In this document: in pieces, positions 48,836 through 56,936 of the stretch | Layout: each line of letters begins with the position of its first letter | Numbering within the stretch: the stretch's first letter is position 1 | NCBI GenBank assembly: GCA_029251505.1 | Contig: JAQXDG010000187.1 | Span: 1-64,000, forward strand | Length of the DNA stretch: 64,000 nt | Direction: 5' to 3' | Source of the DNA: Glaciecola sp. | Lineage (GTDB): Bacteria > Pseudomonadota > Gammaproteobacteria > Enterobacterales > Alteromonadaceae | The notes under the pieces: generated by a model | The model's input: only the letters and a program-made list of their open reading frames with translations | Database searches by the model: none | Told to the model about the DNA's origin: nothing | Program-made: the position numbers and the translations under genes

Positions 48836-51514
48836 ATGAAAACACACCACAATCTCCACAAATTATCCCTAGCAGTATGTGTTGCGATCCTAGGTACCTC
48901 CTCGTTGGCTATGGCTCAACAAGATGAAGATGCAGTGATTGAAGAAGTGGTTGCCACCGGTTCACGTCTTCAAGGTAGTGCGACAGCGGTGATTGAAGAA
49001 CGTAAAAATCAAGCATTTGTTGCTGATATATTAGGTGCTGAACAGATTTCACGAACCGGTGATAGTGATGCGGCCTCTGCACTTCGCCGTGTAACAGGAT
49101 TGACCTTAGTTGATGGTAAGTTTATTTATGTCCGTGGTTTAGGGCAGCGCTATTCATCAGCTCGGTTAAATGGTGCAAATGTACCTAGCCCTGATTTAAG
49201 TCGAAACGTCGTACCATTAGATATTTTCCCTGCATCCATCATCGAAAGTATGGCGGTACAAAAAGCTTACTCACCGAATATGCCGGCCGCATTTGGTGGC
49301 GGAAATATCGATATTCGTACTACTTCAGTTCCTAATGGCTTTACTTCAGGTTTAGAAGTGTCTGGTGGGATCAATACCGCTACTTCGGATGTGTTTGATT
49401 ACAATCGTGATGAATCGGCATTATCAACCACCATGCAAGATGCAATTGGCAACTATAGAGGGATTTTCTCATTAGCCAATATTGCACGTTTGAATGGATT
49501 CTCCGGTGAGACCGCTGGCACAGACGCCATTTCCCTTAATAATGGATTATTAGCTTCATTGCCGCGTGATTATGCCATTACTGAAAAATCAGCTAAGCCG
49601 AATTATGGCGTTAAATTTCATATTGGTAATGCGTTTGATGAAGATGTGTTTGGGGGTAAATTTGGCGTATTATTGTCAGTCAATTATGACAACAAATCTA
49701 GCTCAACGGATAAATCCACCGCGGTAATCGCACAAGATCCACAAGCTAACTGTGTCACGGATATTATGGCGGCAGAAGATGTGGCCTTATCGTGTTACAA
49801 CACGTTCAAGGATGTGACAACCACAACGTTAAATGAGCGCTTAAATAGCTATGTCAATGTCGGCTATAAATTAGATGCGCATTCGCTGTCTTATACCAAT
49901 ATTCAATTAGCAGATAATGAAGATACGATTGATGTGTCAGTGCAACAATCACCAGCAGGCTCAAGTATTTTCTCTATCTTAGGCAATGGACTCGCTAATC
50001 GTTTTCACGAGTTCAGATATGAGAAACGTGAGCTGAGTATTAATCAATTTATAGGTCAACATACGTTCAAAGAACTGGATAACTTGGGGCTAGATTGGCA
50101 ATACACTCGTTCACAAGCGAAGACGGATATTCCTGGTTCGGCCAAGTTTGGTTTCTTAGATCGCTACACGAATGCAACCCGAACCGAATCTAATATTACG
50201 GGTGATGATAACCGCGTGATATATGAGTTTACTAATATGGATGATCGTCTCGACTCATATGGCGGAAATGTGTCTTATATGATGTTTATTGCTGATTCTG
50301 AAATTGAATTTAAAGCGGGTTATGATTTTACCGACCGAGCTCGGTATTACACCACTTCAGGTTTTAGTGTCTCGAATGACTCAGGCAGTGCCATTACCAT
50401 CAATGATTCTGGTAGTCACTTTTTAGCTGATTCGGGTTATCTGATGGGAGATTTTATTACTAACAACGATGTGTTAGTTGATTTTAATGAACCACTTGCA
50501 CCCAATGCAGATGATTATTTGGCGGCTCAGCAAATTGATGCTGGCTACGGTATGGTCGATGTCATTATTGGTGGCGAGTACCGCATTTCAGGTGGGTTGC
50601 GTTGGGAAAATTTCCAACAGGTCGCAATAGGCACATCCAGTATTATTTTTACACAAGATGATTTGAATGTATTTTATGACCCTGCCAAGGTGCAAGAGTC
50701 GACCATCAATGAAGATGATGTTTATGGCTCACTGGCTTTTACCTATATTGGTGGCTCTGAATATCAAGTTCGAGCTAGTTATGGTGAGACGATTGTGCGT
50801 CCTGATTTACGTGAGGTTGTGCCGGTATTTTACTTTGATCCACTGACTGATATTCGTACTAACGGTAATTCAAACTTAACTTCTAGTAATATCAAAAACT
50901 ACGATCTGCGTTATGAGTATTATGGTGATGTGGGTAATAATGTATCGGTCGGGTTATTTTATAAAGATATCAAAGCACCGATTGAAACCGTGTTACAAGC
51001 GGGTGATGAAGATTACGCAGCTTACTTTATCAACTCTGATGATGCGACCTTGATTGGTGTTGAGACTGAGTGGTTATATGGGCTAGATGATGTGGTCAAA
51101 GGGGTATTTACCTCTGGTAATATCACTCTCAGCGAATCAGAAGTCAGTATAGATCCTGCTCGTGCGGGTAACTTAACCAACACAACGCGTCCACTTACGG
51201 GACACTCTAAGTATGTGGTTAACTTGCAGTTGAATTATGATTCAGATAATGGCGAACACAGTGCGTCATTGGTGTATAACGTGTTTGGAGAGCGAATTAC
51301 TGCTGCAGGGATTGAAGGTCGTGGTGATGCGCTTGAACAACCGTTCCATTCTTTGGATGTTGTGTATAGCTACTATCCTGATTTTAATTCTCAAATCAAA
51401 GTGAAAGTGCAAAACTTATTGGGACAAGATCAAGAAGTGACACAATCGGATATCGCAGTGCGAACTCGCGAAGTCGGAACGGGTATTAGTGTGGCTTACA
51501 AGTACGAATTCTAA
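48836..51514 (+). CDS. TonB-dependent outer-membrane receptor
   Basis: 892 residues. Signal peptide ends near SSLAMAQQ. A TonB-box-like region EEVVATGSR is followed by the plug domain (LRRVTGLTLVDGKFIYVRGL and GGGNIDIRTTSVPNG) and a long beta-barrel ending in ISVAYKYEF with the terminal phenylalanine. It belongs to a long receptor subfamily, not the BtuB/FepA size class. Position downstream of phoBR-pstS and the lipoprotein, and in front of a dedicated TonB motor, suggests it imports a phosphorus-containing ligand. The ligand is not proven by sequence. Confidence 0.85.
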   Translation: MKTHHNLHKLSLAVCVAILGTSSLAMAQQDEDAVIEEVVATGSRLQGSATAVIEERKNQAFVADILGAEQISRTGDSDAASALRRVTGLTLVDGKFIYVRGLGQRYSSARLNGANVPSPDLSRNVVPLDIFPASIIESMAVQKAYSPNMPAAFGGGNIDIRTTSVPNGFTSGLEVSGGINTATSDVFDYNRDESALSTTMQDAIGNYRGIFSLANIARLNGFSGETAGTDAISLNNGLLASLPRDYAITEKSAKPNYGVKFHIGNAFDEDVFGGKFGVLLSVNYDNKSSSTDKSTAVIAQDPQANCVTDIMAAEDVALSCYNTFKDVTTTTLNERLNSYVNVGYKLDAHSLSYTNIQLADNEDTIDVSVQQSPAGSSIFSILGNGLANRFHEFRYEKRELSINQFIGQHTFKELDNLGLDWQYTRSQAKTDIPGSAKFGFLDRYTNATRTESNITGDDNRVIYEFTNMDDRLDSYGGNVSYMMFIADSEIEFKAGYDFTDRARYYTTSGFSVSNDSGSAITINDSGSHFLADSGYLMGDFITNNDVLVDFNEPLAPNADDYLAAQQIDAGYGMVDVIIGGEYRISGGLRWENFQQVAIGTSSIIFTQDDLNVFYDPAKVQESTINEDDVYGSLAFTYIGGSEYQVRASYGETIVRPDLREVVPVFYFDPLTDIRTNGNSNLTSSNIKNYDLRYEYYGDVGNNVSVGLFYKDIKAPIETVLQAGDEDYAAYFINSDDATLIGVETEWLYGLDDVVKGVFTSGNITLSESEVSIDPARAGNLTNTTRPLTGHSKYVVNLQLNYDSDNGEHSASLVYNVFGERITAAGIEGRGDALEQPFHSLDVVYSYYPDFNSQIKVKVQNLLGQDQEVTQSDIAVRTREVGTGISVAYKYEF

Positions 51515-51540
51515 CAGTCCTTAACCCTAACGATTGATAT

Positions 51541-51568
51541 TAAAAAGAGGCTTCGGCCTCTTTTTTTG
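51541..51568 (+). terminator. Terminator after the TonB receptor
   Basis: AAAAAGAGGC-TTCG-GCCTCTTTTTTT is a classic rho-independent terminator with a UUCG tetraloop. Confidence 0.93.
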
Positions 51569-51608
51569 TGAATTCTACGCTATATGACACTTTTGTGAAG
51601 TCTGCGCT

Positions 51609-51641
51609 TTGTCACCGATTGGTAATATAACTGTCATATAC
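51609..51641 (+). promoter_or_regulatory. PhoB box before the TonB motor operon
   Basis: TTGTCAC (51609), TGGTAAT (51620) and CTGTCAT (51631) are direct repeats at exact 11-base spacing, matching the PhoB half site (CTGTCAT) at 5, 4 and 7 of 7 positions. About 75 bases upstream of the DUF3450 gene, the usual distance for PhoB activation. Confidence 0.7.
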
Positions 51642-51711
51642 ATTCTTTATTATTTGCTCAGTAAAAAAAGCTGCCTATAAAGGCAAATTTCACAATAATA
51701 GGTCTTCATAT

Positions 51712-52479
51712 ATGAAACGCGTAAGCTCTCTCATACTGATCTTATTGAGCGCACTGGTGGTCACTACCAATAGTTACGCTCAAGAAGATAACACGGTAAA
51801 ACAAGTGGTCGATAATGCTGCTTTGATAAATCAATCTGCAGCTAATTCACAACTCAAAATTAATCAAATTGCGGATCAAATTGATAGCAAATTACAACAA
51901 TTCAAAGCCTTAAATAAAGAAATTGAAGGCTTGAATGTCTATAACGCGCAATTGCAAAAACAAATTAATTTCCAGAATCAAGAAATGGCAGATTTAAATG
52001 CCGCGATTGATGAAGTGAGTGTCATTGAACGTCAAATTACGCCGCTAATGATGAATATGATTGATGGATTAGCGCAGTTTGTCACCTTAGATGTGCCTTT
52101 CCTTCCCGAAGAACGCAACCAACGAGTGACGGATCTACGCGCCATGATGGATCGCGCTGATGTCGCTCCTTCTGAAAAGTTTCGCCGAGTAATGGAAGCC
52201 TTCCAAGTAGAAATGGATTACGGACGTACCTTAGAAGCCTACCAAGGATTACATATGATTGATGGTCAAGAACGTGATGTGGATTTTTTACGTTTAGGTC
52301 GGACTGCGTTGATTTTTCAAACGCGTGACGCGGCTCGTCAAGGCGTGTGGAATAAACAAACTCGTCAATGGGAAGCATTGGATTCAAGCTACCGCACCCA
52401 GATTACCAAAGGGTTACGAATGGCTAAAAAGCAACTTGCGCCAGACTTATTAATGCTACCTGTAGCGATTACCGACTAA
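51712..52479 (+). CDS. DUF3450 family exported protein
   Basis: 255 residues with a signal peptide ending near TNSYAQ. A long heptad-like coiled coil covers about residues 40-110 (for example LQKQINFQNQEMADLNAAID); after that MMNMIDGLAQFVTLDVPFLP and RTALIFQTRDAARQGVWNKQ mark the DUF3450 family. It is the first gene of the TonB motor cluster and always found with TtpC-type ExbB proteins in marine gammaproteobacteria, so a structural or regulatory part in the motor is likely. Function not established. Confidence 0.85.
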   Translation: MKRVSSLILILLSALVVTTNSYAQEDNTVKQVVDNAALINQSAANSQLKINQIADQIDSKLQQFKALNKEIEGLNVYNAQLQKQINFQNQEMADLNAAIDEVSVIERQITPLMMNMIDGLAQFVTLDVPFLPEERNQRVTDLRAMMDRADVAPSEKFRRVMEAFQVEMDYGRTLEAYQGLHMIDGQERDVDFLRLGRTALIFQTRDAARQGVWNKQTRQWEALDSSYRTQITKGLRMAKKQLAPDLLMLPVAITD

Positions 52480-52483
52480 GAGC

Positions 52484-53854
52484 ATGACAATGAAAAAATT
52501 ATTTACTCCTATCATTGCCCTCATATGTGCCACTCTGTTTAGTGTTGGTGTACATGCAGCAAACGAGCGCGCGTTAGATTTAGATGCGCTATTAAAGCAA
52601 CTTGAACAAGGTCAGTTTGCGCAAAAGCAAGAAAATGCGCAACGCGAAAAAGAGTTTGTCGCACAACGAACACAACAAGATAACGTATTACGAGATACCA
52701 CGACACAACGTGATAATGCATTAGATTTGTCAGAAAAATTAGAAACACAATTTGAAGAAAATGAATTCAAATTAGCGGATTTGAACGAGGCGTTAACCAA
52801 TCGTTTAGGTTCATTAAAAGAATTGTTTGGTGTGTTACAGCAAGTATCGGGTGATACCAAAAACAAATTTTATAACTCGGTGGTATCGGCACAAATTCCA
52901 GGTCGTTCAGAATTTTTAGATAGCATGGCTCAAGATATGGGCAAATCCTCTAAGCTTGCTTCAATCACTGAAATTGAACGGGTGTGGTTTGAAATCCAAC
53001 GCGAAATGACCGAAGCGGGTAAAGTAACTAAGTTTACGACATCAGTAGTCGAAGCCAGTGGTAGTAAAGTCGATAAAGAAGTGGTTCGAGTCGGCCCATT
53101 TGCACTGATTGCTGATGGTAAATACTTAGAATACAACGGTGTAACCGGTACGGTATCAGAATTAATTCGTCAACCGGCGGCACGCTTTGGTTCTTCGGTC
53201 TCAGATTTACAAAACTCCGATGGAGAATTAGTACAATTTGGAATTGACCCTACAGGCGGTTCTATTCTGGGTTTATTAGTACAAGCTCCAAATCTAAAAG
53301 AACGCATAGAACAAGGTGGTTTGGTGGGTTATATCATCTTAATTGTCGGCGCGATTGGTTTGTTATTAGCACTTGAGCGTTTAGTGTCATTATTCATTAT
53401 TAAAACAAAAGTCGACAAGCAACTTAAATCTGACACATTCAGTGATAGCAATCCTTTGGGTCGTATTATGAAAGTCAAAGAAACTTACCCAACAGCGGAT
53501 ACTGAAGCACTGGAATTACATCTTACTGAAGCTATTTTAGGTGAAGTGCCCAAACTCGGCCGTAACTTAACGATTATCAAGATTATCTCGGTAGTGGCGC
53601 CATTGATGGGTCTATTAGGGACCGTCACCGGGATGATCAATACGTTCCAAGCTATAACGCTTTTTGGTACTGGTGATCCTAAACTGATGGCCGGTGGTAT
53701 TTCGACAGCATTAGTAACGACAGTACTCGGTTTAGTGGTCGCGATACCCATGACATTATTGTACGCGATGCTTAATACCCGTAGTAAAAACATCGTATTT
53801 ATCCTGCAAGAACAAGCTGCAGGTGTGATTGCAGAGCGTTCAGAACGAGGCTAA
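52484..53854 (+). CDS. TtpC-like MotA/TolQ/ExbB proton channel protein
   Basis: 456 residues. Signal peptide (ending VHAAN), then a periplasmic coiled-coil region to about residue 260, then three transmembrane helices with the ExbB signature SVVAPLMGLLGTVTGMINTF and GGISTALVTTVLGLVVAIPM. This large form corresponds to TtpC, which vibrios need in their TonB2 systems, placed in addition to a normal ExbB. The gene lies four bases after the DUF3450 gene. An ATG six bases into the frame is an equally possible start. Confidence 0.9.
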   Translation: MTMKKLFTPIIALICATLFSVGVHAANERALDLDALLKQLEQGQFAQKQENAQREKEFVAQRTQQDNVLRDTTTQRDNALDLSEKLETQFEENEFKLADLNEALTNRLGSLKELFGVLQQVSGDTKNKFYNSVVSAQIPGRSEFLDSMAQDMGKSSKLASITEIERVWFEIQREMTEAGKVTKFTTSVVEASGSKVDKEVVRVGPFALIADGKYLEYNGVTGTVSELIRQPAARFGSSVSDLQNSDGELVQFGIDPTGGSILGLLVQAPNLKERIEQGGLVGYIILIVGAIGLLLALERLVSLFIIKTKVDKQLKSDTFSDSNPLGRIMKVKETYPTADTEALELHLTEAILGEVPKLGRNLTIIKIISVVAPLMGLLGTVTGMINTFQAITLFGTGDPKLMAGGISTALVTTVLGLVVAIPMTLLYAMLNTRSKNIVFILQEQAAGVIAERSERG

Positions 53855-53857
53855 ATC

Positions 53858-54406
53858 ATGATTGAGTTTTTTGAAGCCATTCGCGACTTTACAGAAACGG
53901 GTGGCCAAGTACTTTTGGTCATCGGCTTCTTGATCTTCGTGATGTGGATGCTCATTCTAGAACGTGTGTTATATGTGTTTGTGTCACACAAAGACAACAA
54001 ACGCAGCGTCTTAGAAGGGTGGCATGCTCGTGATGATAAATCATCATGGAACGCGGAACAAATCCGTCAAAAAGCCATTTCACGTTTAATTTTGAGTCTC
54101 AATGGCAGTATTCCGGTTATCCAGGCCTTGGTAGCCTTGTGTCCATTATTAGGATTGATGGGAACGGTGACTGGGATGATTGAGGTTTTTGATGTGATGG
54201 CTATATCGGGTTCAGGCAATGCGCGTTCAATGGCCGCTGGCGTGTCGAAAGCAACGATACCCACCATGGCTGGAATGGTCGGCGCATTATCTGGGGTCTT
54301 TGCTTCAACGTGGTTAACCCGAATGGTGAAAACTGAACGCATGCACTTAGAAGATGCAATCCAAATTGAACGTCCTACCACACAGGCTGAATCAGCTGCG
54401 CAGTGA
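53858..54406 (+). CDS. exbB: ExbB-type proton channel subunit
   Basis: 182 residues. Three transmembrane helices with LVALCPLLGLMGTVTGMIEV and AGVSKATIPTMAGMVGALSG, the ExbB/TolQ signature. Compact and without signal peptide, it is the true ExbB of the complex; the TtpC-like protein encoded four bases upstream is the larger paralogue. Works with ExbD and TonB to drive the outer-membrane receptor by the proton gradient. Confidence 0.92.
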   Translation: MIEFFEAIRDFTETGGQVLLVIGFLIFVMWMLILERVLYVFVSHKDNKRSVLEGWHARDDKSSWNAEQIRQKAISRLILSLNGSIPVIQALVALCPLLGLMGTVTGMIEVFDVMAISGSGNARSMAAGVSKATIPTMAGMVGALSGVFASTWLTRMVKTERMHLEDAIQIERPTTQAESAAQ

Positions 54407-54425
54407 TGATTAAAAAGGTAAGAAT

Positions 54426-54833
54426 ATGAAACAACATTTTCAAAATTTAATGGATGATGAAGAAGCGACAATCGATATGACGCCAATGCTTGATGTGGTA
54501 TTTATCATGCTCATCTTCTTTATCGTAACCGCTTCATTTGTCAAAGAAGCAGGTATCGATGTAAACCGGCCGGATGCAGCTACGGCAGTCAAAAAAGACC
54601 GCGCGAATATTTTAATCGCGATTAGCGATACCGGTGAAATTTGGATCAACAAGCGTCGAATTGATGCGCGTGCAGTGCAAGCCAATATTGAGCGTCTGCA
54701 TGCTGAAAATCCACAAGGGACGGTGGTGATCCAAGCTGATAAAAAAGCGACCACTGAGGTCTTGATTAAAGTCATGGATGCATCTCGCTCAGCGGGTGTA
54801 TACGACGTTTCAATCGCCGCGCAAGAGCCATAA
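54426..54833 (+). CDS. exbD: ExbD-type energy transducer subunit
   Basis: 135 residues. One transmembrane helix near the N terminus contains the essential aspartate in IDMTPMLDVVFIMLIFFIVT, followed by a periplasmic domain with IMIKVMDASRSAGVYDVSI-like ending. Lies 19 bases after exbB and is followed four bases later by tonB, all on one transcript. Confidence 0.92.
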   Translation: MKQHFQNLMDDEEATIDMTPMLDVVFIMLIFFIVTASFVKEAGIDVNRPDAATAVKKDRANILIAISDTGEIWINKRRIDARAVQANIERLHAENPQGTVVIQADKKATTEVLIKVMDASRSAGVYDVSIAAQEP

Positions 54834-54837
54834 ACTG

Positions 54838-55449
54838 ATGATTTCACGTTTTCTAATTGCTATTTTGGTTTCTGCATTCATTACATTAGGATTATTTTTT
54901 GTAATGCAGTCATTAATCAAAAGTGGTGGCAGTGCATTAACCGAACCGCCCAGAGGCAGTGTGATGGATTTTGTTCGTGTCAAAAAAGAAGAGTCGGTTG
55001 AGAAAAAAGATCGTAAGCCGAAAAAGCCGCCTCAACCTGAAGCGCCCCCTCCAGAAATGACGTCTCCGCAAATGGACTCGCCGTCACCTGATGCCGATGC
55101 AACAGGTATGGATTTTTCCGCGGATGTGGCTACTGATATATCGTTAGATGGTGGACTATCACTAGACTCTGGTGATGGTGAGTACTTACCTATTGTAAAG
55201 GTGGCACCGGTCTATCCACGGCGAGCATTACAGCGCGGTATCGAAGGGTTTGTCATCGTTGAGTTTACCGTCAGTAAACTAGGCGCGGTAACTAATCCAG
55301 TGGTAATTGAAGCGCAACCTGCGGATATATTTGATCAAGCGGCGTTAGATGCAGCGAAGAAATTTAAATATAAACCACGTGTTATTAACGGTGAGCCCAC
55401 TGCGGTTGCCGGTGTACAAAACCGTATTACCTTCAAGATCGATGGTTAA
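54838..55449 (+). CDS. tonB: TonB energy transducer
   Basis: About 203 residues from the ATG at 54838. An N-terminal anchor helix (FLIAILVSAFITLGLFFVMQ), a proline/lysine-rich spacer (KKPPQPEAPPPE), and the C-terminal TonB fold with VYPRRALQRGIEGFVIVEFT and AALDAAKKFKYKPRVINGEP. The spacer is short, as in TonB2-class proteins of vibrios. It spans the periplasm to touch the receptor's TonB box. Confidence 0.93.
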   Translation: MISRFLIAILVSAFITLGLFFVMQSLIKSGGSALTEPPRGSVMDFVRVKKEESVEKKDRKPKKPPQPEAPPPEMTSPQMDSPSPDADATGMDFSADVATDISLDGGLSLDSGDGEYLPIVKVAPVYPRRALQRGIEGFVIVEFTVSKLGAVTNPVVIEAQPADIFDQAALDAAKKFKYKPRVINGEPTAVAGVQNRITFKIDG

Positions 55450-55470
55450 AGGCATTTTTAAGGAAACCTA

Positions 55471-56814
55471 ATGAAACAGTCTATTACACAATCCTTGTTA
55501 GCTTGTTGTTCAGTCATGTTACTAGTTAGTAGCATCTCGTTAGGTTCGGGGATGATGTTTGCAGCGCAAGCACAAACACCCACTAAAGCGAGTGACAAAG
55601 CGACCCGCAAAGTGCCCACTTTGCGCGGTAAAGTTTACGAGCAATTATCCCGAGCACAGAGTTTTGCCGATAACAATCAAACCACCGAAGCTTTTGCGGC
55701 ATTAAAAGAAGTAGAAGACAAAATCTCGTCAATGAACAGCTATGAAATTGCTATGCTATATAATTTTTATGGGTTTATCTATTACAACCTTGAGCAAACT
55801 GATAATGCTTTAGCCGCATTTAAAAACGTTATTGAGCAAGAGGGGATCCCTGAATCATTTGAGCAAAGTACCTTGTTTACGCTTGCCCAGTTGTCAATGA
55901 TGCAAGGTCAATACAAGGATTCGATTGATTATTTAAATCGTTGGGAATCGCTTAACGTAGGAAAAGTTCCAGCCAAAAATTTATTCATCAAAGCTCAAGC
56001 TTATTATCAAGACAAACAATATGAACAAGCGGGTGAGTTTGTGAGTCAAGCCGTTGCCAGTAAGGAAGGCGATGGCATGATCCCGGATGAAGGCTGGCTG
56101 ATCTTGCAACGAGCTATTTTTTATGAACTCAAGCAAGTTGAAAAAGTAAAAGATGTCCTAATCAAAATGGTCAAATTATTTAATGAGCCTAAGTACTGGA
56201 TCCAACTGGCTGGTATTTATGGTGAATTAGGCTTAGAAAATCATCAATTGGCGGTCATGGAAGCTGCTAAACAACAAGGTTACCTCACCAAAGCAGCGGA
56301 TATCTTTAACATGGCGCAGCTTTATTACTATCACAAAGCACCTTATAAATGTGCTGATATAATGCAGCAAGGCATGGCTGAAGGTGTGTTAGAGGAAAAT
56401 ATTCGGAACTTGAAATTTCTAGGTCAATGCTATCAATTAGCGAAAGAAAATGACAAGGCGGTGCCGGTGATGCGCGCAGCCGCAGCGTTATCCAGTGATG
56501 GTGAATTGCATGCCACATTGGCGCAATTATTGTTGAATATTGAAGATTATGATAGTGCCATTGATAACGCTGATTTAGCACTTGCTAAAGGTTCATTACG
56601 TAATCAAGGTACTGTGCATTTAGTATTAGGTATGGCCTACTACAACAAACGTGAGTTTGTAAAAGCCATGGATCAATTAGCTGTTGCTGAACAATTCACC
56701 GCTTCACGTAAGATGGCTGAACAATGGCAAAAATTTGTTGAGACAGAAAAACGTAGTTATGATCGTATTCAATCAGATTTAGCCAACGAAAAGCTTGTAG
56801 CTAAGAGCGAGTAG
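55471..56814 (+). CDS. TPR-repeat protein of the TonB motor cluster
   Basis: 447 residues. Signal peptide, then repeated helical pairs typical of tetratricopeptide repeats (for example YNFYGFIYYNLEQTDNALAA, AKNLFIKAQAYYQDKQYEQAG and GMAYYNKREFVKAMDQLAVA). Encoded 21 bases after tonB and always last in this type of cluster. Probably a periplasmic scaffold for the motor; no enzymatic motif. The precise role is unknown. Confidence 0.85.
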   Translation: MKQSITQSLLACCSVMLLVSSISLGSGMMFAAQAQTPTKASDKATRKVPTLRGKVYEQLSRAQSFADNNQTTEAFAALKEVEDKISSMNSYEIAMLYNFYGFIYYNLEQTDNALAAFKNVIEQEGIPESFEQSTLFTLAQLSMMQGQYKDSIDYLNRWESLNVGKVPAKNLFIKAQAYYQDKQYEQAGEFVSQAVASKEGDGMIPDEGWLILQRAIFYELKQVEKVKDVLIKMVKLFNEPKYWIQLAGIYGELGLENHQLAVMEAAKQQGYLTKAADIFNMAQLYYYHKAPYKCADIMQQGMAEGVLEENIRNLKFLGQCYQLAKENDKAVPVMRAAAALSSDGELHATLAQLLLNIEDYDSAIDNADLALAKGSLRNQGTVHLVLGMAYYNKREFVKAMDQLAVAEQFTASRKMAEQWQKFVETEKRSYDRIQSDLANEKLVAKSE

Positions 56815-56936
56815 TTCGCGTCATCCCGTTGGGGTCCATTTTAAACGTGGACATATATTTGGTCTACCAAACCAATGAAATGTTCACTTTGTAGTGTTCT
56901 ATGCTAATCTTTATTTTTTTAAATAAGGATATGCTT

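Noticed and set aside
54440-54847. Open frame opposite exbD (135 codons)
   Set aside because: Antisense shadow of exbD; no recognisable protein features.
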